Shown: one piece after another, positions 15,644 through 18,668 of the stretch
Layout of the letters: each line of letters opens with the position of its first letter
Numbering within the stretch: the stretch's first letter is position 1
Assembly (NCBI GenBank): GCA_023411225.1
Contig: JAEYPA010000114.1
Location: 1 to 18,668 of the forward strand
Direction of reading: 5' to 3'
DNA: 18,668 nucleotides
Source: Bacillota bacterium
Lineage (GTDB): Bacteria > Bacillota > Clostridia > Lachnospirales > Lachnospiraceae
The notes under the pieces: model-generated
What the model was told of the DNA's origin: nothing
Seen by the model: only the letters and a program-made list of their open reading frames with translations
Databases searched by the model: none
Position numbers and translations under genes: made by a program

Positions 15644-15671
15644 ATATCGACCATATATTATAATATCTTTA
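15644..15671 (-). promoter_or_regulatory. Candidate sigma-D (sigma-28) promoter
   Basis: On the minus strand TAAA (15668-15671), a 16-base spacer and GTCGATAT (15644-15651) match the motility sigma factor consensus TAAA-N14-16-GCCGATAT with one mismatch. The start would be near 15637, just before the leader hairpin of the hypothetical gene. An overlapping TATAAT has no matching -35, so a sigma-A promoter is less convincing here. Confidence 0.35.
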
Positions 15672-15747
15672 CCTATAGTCCCTATTATTGTAATTCTATG
15701 TGGCTATTTACCTTTTTTACACGTTTCACTGAAGCATTCGATATCAT

Positions 15748-15773
15748 TGAGTGTTAAGGAGTGTTAAGGAGTA
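15748..15773. repeat. Tandem 10-bp repeat with TTAACA/TGTTAA cores
   Basis: GTGTTAAGGA occurs twice in tandem on the plus strand (15751-15760 and 15761-15770), with partial copies at both ends. On the minus strand this gives TTAACA-N4-TTAACA. Directly repeated hexamers of this kind are typical sites for OmpR-family regulators (PhoP-like TTAACA, WalR-like TGTWAH). It lies between thiN and the hypothetical gene. Confidence 0.5.
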
Positions 15774-15790
15774 TTCAATCAAATGATCTA

Positions 15791-16465
15791 TCAGTCTTTG
15801 GACTCTATCACAATAAGAATACCTGAGGTTAAAGATACACTTGCCTTTTCTCCAACTATCTCATTACTCACACCAAGACTATTCCCCTGGGTTAGAGTAT
15901 GTTCTTGTAACGGATATTTAAACCCTTGCAAGGTAAGCCCGGTAACCCGTTCAGTAAATGGTAAAAACGAAACATAATTCCCAAAACAATTACTCTTTAT
16001 TAAGGTGAAACCTTCCTTTGCCAGATAGATTTTATTATTCTTATCAAGTATACAGATTTTCACATGATGATACACTGGTATCATGAGAAGATTTATATTA
16101 GAAAGGACATGGTCTAGCCTCGTCCCAGTCGCTCCTAAAATTACAATCTCCTCATGCCATGTAAAGTGCTTCATTCCTTGTTCTATAGCAACCTGAGTGT
16201 CTGTCATATCCTTCTCTGGTTGTAAATAGATAATCTCTGGAATTCTGTCGATTTGTCCATTTTGATAGCTGGCAAGAACCTTTCCATCCACAGAATCAAA
16301 ATCCCCTACTATCATATCAACTGGTAGAGATAATTCATAAGCTGACATAAGCCCCTTATCAACAGCAATGACCCATAAAACATCATGGGTCAATAAAAAC
16401 TCCTGTAAAAATACTGATTCAATATACCCGCCAGTGAGTATCAATCCTACTTTTTCTTTTTTCAT
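15791..16465 (-). CDS. thiN: Thiamine pyrophosphokinase
   Basis: A cytoplasmic enzyme of 224 residues that transfers pyrophosphate from ATP to thiamine, giving thiamine diphosphate, the cofactor of transketolase and pyruvate enzymes. Conserved motifs are VDKG (35-38), GDFDS (54-58), EKDMTDTQ (84-91) and GATGTRLDH (111-119) in the catalytic domain, and a C-terminal substrate-binding beta domain with NSLGVSNE. ATG 16465 follows AAGGAG by 8 bases, 12 bases after the PilZ gene. It is the last gene of the rsgA-rpe group, a common Firmicutes arrangement; rpe and the ThiDP-dependent transketolase meet in the pentose phosphate pathway. No clear terminator follows. Confidence 0.96.
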   Translation of the reverse strand: MKKEKVGLILTGGYIESVFLQEFLLTHDVLWVIAVDKGLMSAYELSLPVDMIVGDFDSVDGKVLASYQNGQIDRIPEIIYLQPEKDMTDTQVAIEQGMKHFTWHEEIVILGATGTRLDHVLSNINLLMIPVYHHVKICILDKNNKIYLAKEGFTLIKSNCFGNYVSFLPFTERVTGLTLQGFKYPLQEHTLTQGNSLGVSNEIVGEKASVSLTSGILIVIESKD

Positions 16466-16477
16466 TCTACAGGCTCC

Positions 16478-17167
16478 TTACTTATTGTGCTTCTTTAACT
16501 GCATCCGTTGCACTGTAAAAACATATTTACTAATTATATTAGAAACCTCAACAAAGCTAATACCTACAAATTTACGAAAGTGATGATTCTTTTCATCAAC
16601 TATCCTTACTACTTGTCCGATACACTGAATCGTTCCAACACAGGTAATCAGCTTAAAGCTGACAGCATCATGAAGCTGAAGATTCTCATTGCAATAGATT
16701 CCTACACCCGTCTCACTGATATCTTTTAAAAGCCCAAGGGCATTCTTTGTAAGCCTAGGATCTTCCACCTCAGAGATTACCTCCTTATTATCCTGTAAGA
16801 CTTGTATATTCCCTTGTTTAACCCAGTGAAATTTGATTTCTTCCCCGATAAATACTCGGTAGGCTTCACGCCGATTATACCTTTCTCCCTCTTCAGGAGC
16901 ATATAAACAATGTACAAAAGAGTCATCTAGCTTTTCAATCGTTCCGATTACTCCAGACCACTTCCAAAGCATCTGACCATCCCTATAGATAAACTCTATC
17001 TCGTCCTGCTGTTGGAATTGAAATGTTTGTCTCGTGCCTTTAATAAGAGATATTGCAATATGGTCATAGGCAACGTCCTCGATTTTGCTGACCAAACGAA
17101 GCTTATACTGATCCCTAGTGACATATATTTCTATAGACTTACCTAGCTTCAGTTCCCCTAGCCGCAT
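16478..17167 (-). CDS. PilZ-domain protein, YcgR-like c-di-GMP effector
   Basis: A soluble protein of 229 residues with two parts: an N-terminal beta-rich domain (about 5-92) resembling the YcgR N-terminal domain, and a PilZ domain from about 98. Both c-di-GMP binding motifs are present: RxxxR in NRREAYR (Arg100, Arg104) and DxSxxG in KDISETG (Asp149, Ser151, Gly154). YcgR-type proteins slow flagellar rotation or adjust surface behaviour when c-di-GMP rises. The frame opens with TTG TTG ATG; ATG 17167 is preferred, 9 bases from AGGAGG. Its first 29 bases overlap the end of rpe, so translation is probably coupled. A PilZ gene between rpe and thiN is an odd place for a motility gene. Confidence 0.88.
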   Translation of the reverse strand: MRLGELKLGKSIEIYVTRDQYKLRLVSKIEDVAYDHIAISLIKGTRQTFQFQQQDEIEFIYRDGQMLWKWSGVIGTIEKLDDSFVHCLYAPEEGERYNRREAYRVFIGEEIKFHWVKQGNIQVLQDNKEVISEVEDPRLTKNALGLLKDISETGVGIYCNENLQLHDAVSFKLITCVGTIQCIGQVVRIVDEKNHHFRKFVGISFVEVSNIISKYVFTVQRMQLKKHNK

Positions 17168-17816
17168 CAACAAATACCTCCTTAAACTCCCTTACATTCC
17201 TTTCACTATCTCCGGAAAATACTGAAGTACCAGCTACAATAACGTTAGCCCCAGCTTCTATCAGCTGACCAACATTAGCAATACCAATCCCGCCATCTAC
17301 TTCTATATCAATGTCATATCCTAGTTTTACACATAGTTCCCGCAGTTCCTTCACCTTTTCAATAGTAGAAGGAATCAAGGACTGACCGCCAAAACCAGGA
17401 TGAACAAGCATAATCAATACCATATCCACATAAGGGAGAATATCGGTCAAAACCGATATCGGTGTGTCGGGCTTTATGGAAACAGAAGCTTTTACCCCTT
17501 GTTCTTTAATCATTACAATAGCATTTTTTAAATCTTCCACTGCTTCAACATGAACGGTAATAATATCAGCACCTGCTTTGATATAATCCTTAATATAACG
17601 TTCCGGTTTTTCAACCATAAGGTGAACATCAAATACTAGGTTCGAGATTTTTCTTAGGGATTTAATGACTGGAGTTCCAAAAGAAATATTAGGGACAAAC
17701 ATCCCGTCCATTACATCCAAATGCAGATAGTTACAGCCAGCTTGTTCCACTTTTCTAATTTCTTCTCCTAATACTGTAAAATCTGCCGCTAAAATAGATG
17801 GTGCTAACTTAATCAT
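17139..17816 (-). CDS. rpe: Ribulose-phosphate 3-epimerase
   Basis: A TIM-barrel metal enzyme that interconverts ribulose 5-phosphate and xylulose 5-phosphate in the pentose phosphate pathway. It shows IKLAPSILAADF at the N-terminus, HLDVMDGMFVPN (32-43), FDVHLMVEKP (62-71), VHPGFGGQ and the C-terminal EVDGGIG phosphate-binding segment. The open frame reaches TTG 17909, adding 31 residues with no family match; ATG 17816 gives 225 residues, the usual length, and has GGAGG 11 bases upstream, so it is chosen. It follows rsgA after 146 bases and its 3' end overlaps the PilZ gene by 29 bases. Confidence 0.96.
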   Translation of the reverse strand: MIKLAPSILAADFTVLGEEIRKVEQAGCNYLHLDVMDGMFVPNISFGTPVIKSLRKISNLVFDVHLMVEKPERYIKDYIKAGADIITVHVEAVEDLKNAIVMIKEQGVKASVSIKPDTPISVLTDILPYVDMVLIMLVHPGFGGQSLIPSTIEKVKELRELCVKLGYDIDIEVDGGIGIANVGQLIEAGANVIVAGTSVFSGDSERNVREFKEVFVDAARGTEAR

Positions 17817-17940
17817 GTTTGTATATTCCTCCATAGATTTATTCATTTGCATGAATTTCTCATACAGTATACAGATGTACTCATCTGTTACTTCTTTTCC
17901 TGATAACAATCTCTACGTGCTTTTGCTTGCTAGTAGTGCA

Positions 17941-17974
17941 AAATACAAGTAATAGTAACCTATTACTTGTATTT
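17941..17974 (-). other. Perfect hairpin at the rsgA stop codon
   Basis: A perfect 14-bp inverted repeat (17941-17954 with 17961-17974, AAATACAAGTAATA/TATTACTTGTATTT) with loop GGTTAC includes the last codons and the TAA of rsgA. On the minus strand only TTTTGC follows, so it may be a weak terminator or an mRNA stability element between rsgA and rpe. The region down to rpe also holds a smaller dyad, ACAGATG-AGTA-CATCTGT. Confidence 0.5.
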
Positions 17975-18668
17975 CTTTTTATCCTTTAATTCGTTATATA
18001 ACACAATATAGTTTTCATATCGGACCTTGCTTATTTTTCCTTCAGCCAAAGCATCCTTAACCCCACAAATCGGCTCATTAATATGCACACAACCCTGGAA
18101 CTTGCAGTAAGGTTCATATTCTTTAAACTCAGCAAAATACTCACAAAGTTCTTCTTTTTCCATATCCTCCAGATATAGAGAACTAAAGCCAGGGGTATCA
18201 AACAAGTACGTATCTCGACCTACACAAAACAATTCGGAGTGTCTTGTGGTATGTTTACCGCGTTCAATTTTTGTACTAATACTACCAGTTTCCATATTAG
18301 CTTTAGGATAGAGAAGGTTAATTATAGAAGACTTACCTACTCCCGATGGTCCGGCTAACACTGTAGTCTTTCCATCAATTAAAGTCCTTAGCTCTTGAAT
18401 TCCTTCTTCCAGCTTGGCACTGGTAAATACCACCTGGTACCCACACTTGTCATACGTACTCTGCAATAACTCTATTTCCTGAGAATTCACAACGTCCATC
18501 TTATTAAAACAAACAATTGTATTAATATGCTGACGCTTCATCATAATCAGAAAGCGATCCAAAAGATTAAGGTTTGGCGCCGGCTTTGCAGCCGCAAAAA
18601 TAACTAAGGCCTGGTCTACGTTGGCAACAGCCGGACGTATCAACTCGTTAGTCCTTGGCAGAATAGCA
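17963..18668 (-). CDS. rsgA: Ribosome small subunit-dependent GTPase RsgA (C-terminal part)
   Basis: A circularly permuted GTPase that assists late 30S maturation. 235 codons are present and the frame is open at the right edge, reading ILPRTNELIRPAVANVDQ, so the start and the N-terminal OB-fold domain are outside the window. The permuted motif order is clear: FNKMD (G4), then GPSGVGKSS (G1), then DTPGF (G3), followed by a C-terminal zinc finger with Cys-Cys-His-Cys ligands in CKFQGCVHINEPICGVK. In Firmicutes it often follows the prkC kinase and precedes rpe and thiN, as here. The last codons lie inside a 14-bp hairpin. Confidence 0.96.
   Translation of the reverse strand, partial: AILPRTNELIRPAVANVDQALVIFAAAKPAPNLNLLDRFLIMMKRQHINTIVCFNKMDVVNSQEIELLQSTYDKCGYQVVFTSAKLEEGIQELRTLIDGKTTVLAGPSGVGKSSIINLLYPKANMETGSISTKIERGKHTTRHSELFCVGRDTYLFDTPGFSSLYLEDMEKEELCEYFAEFKEYEPYCKFQGCVHINEPICGVKDALAEGKISKVRYENYIVLYNELKDKKKYK

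Noticed and set aside
15750..15795. Possible terminator after thiN from ATCAT/ATGAT pairing
   Set aside because: The stem is short and bulged, the loop is about 28 bases, and no T-run follows on the minus strand.
17817..17909. N-terminal extension of rpe from TTG 17909 (31 extra residues)
   Set aside because: It does not resemble the family, while ATG 17816 gives normal length and has a GGAGG site upstream.

Overview
The window is AT-rich and, apart from its intergenic regions, densely coding. Every gene lies on the minus strand. Gene content and order suggest a low-GC Gram-positive endospore former of the Clostridia, probably Lachnospiraceae: strong AGGAGG-type ribosome binding sites, TTG and GTG starts, a SpoVD-like penicillin-binding protein with a PASTA domain, and the rsgA-rpe-thiN order. 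No mobile element, CRISPR array, rRNA or tRNA gene was found. This is core chromosome, and I do not see a new multi-gene system in it. The points worth a second look are regulatory sites, unusual protein tails and a few small unexplained elements.

In the direction of transcription (right to left) there are four blocks. (1) 18668-15791: rsgA (cut by the window edge), rpe, a PilZ-domain protein whose start lies inside rpe, and thiN. (2) 15790-14891: one unrecognised 197-residue protein, with a possible sigma-D-type promoter, a long 5' hairpin and its own terminator. (3) 14890-12283: a noncoding stretch of about 460 bases holding a probable promoter and a possible short leader ORF, then ychF and lgt, closed by a terminator. 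(4) 12268-1: the division and cell wall (dcw) cluster: mraZ, rsmH, ftsL, a division-type class B PBP, a SpoVD-like class B PBP, mraY, murD, ftsW/spoVE, murA, ftsQ/divIB and the first 32 codons of ftsZ.

The dcw genes work together. MurA starts UDP-MurNAc synthesis, MurD adds D-Glu, MraY moves the muropeptide onto its lipid carrier, the SEDS protein with its class B PBP partners polymerises and crosslinks septal or cortex wall, and FtsL and FtsQ/DivIB form the bridge to the FtsZ ring. MraZ probably represses the cluster through four GTGG boxes just after its own promoter. Good sigma-A-like promoters also stand before murA and ftsZ, so the last genes can be expressed apart from the rest. The cluster lacks murE, murF, murG, murC, murB and ftsA within the region seen.

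Several starts were moved from the longest reading frame to the codon that best fits a ribosome binding site and the family's length: murA, murD, mraZ, rpe and the PilZ gene. Functional calls rest on recognised motifs in the translations. Promoters, terminators and hairpins were found by eye and are predictions.
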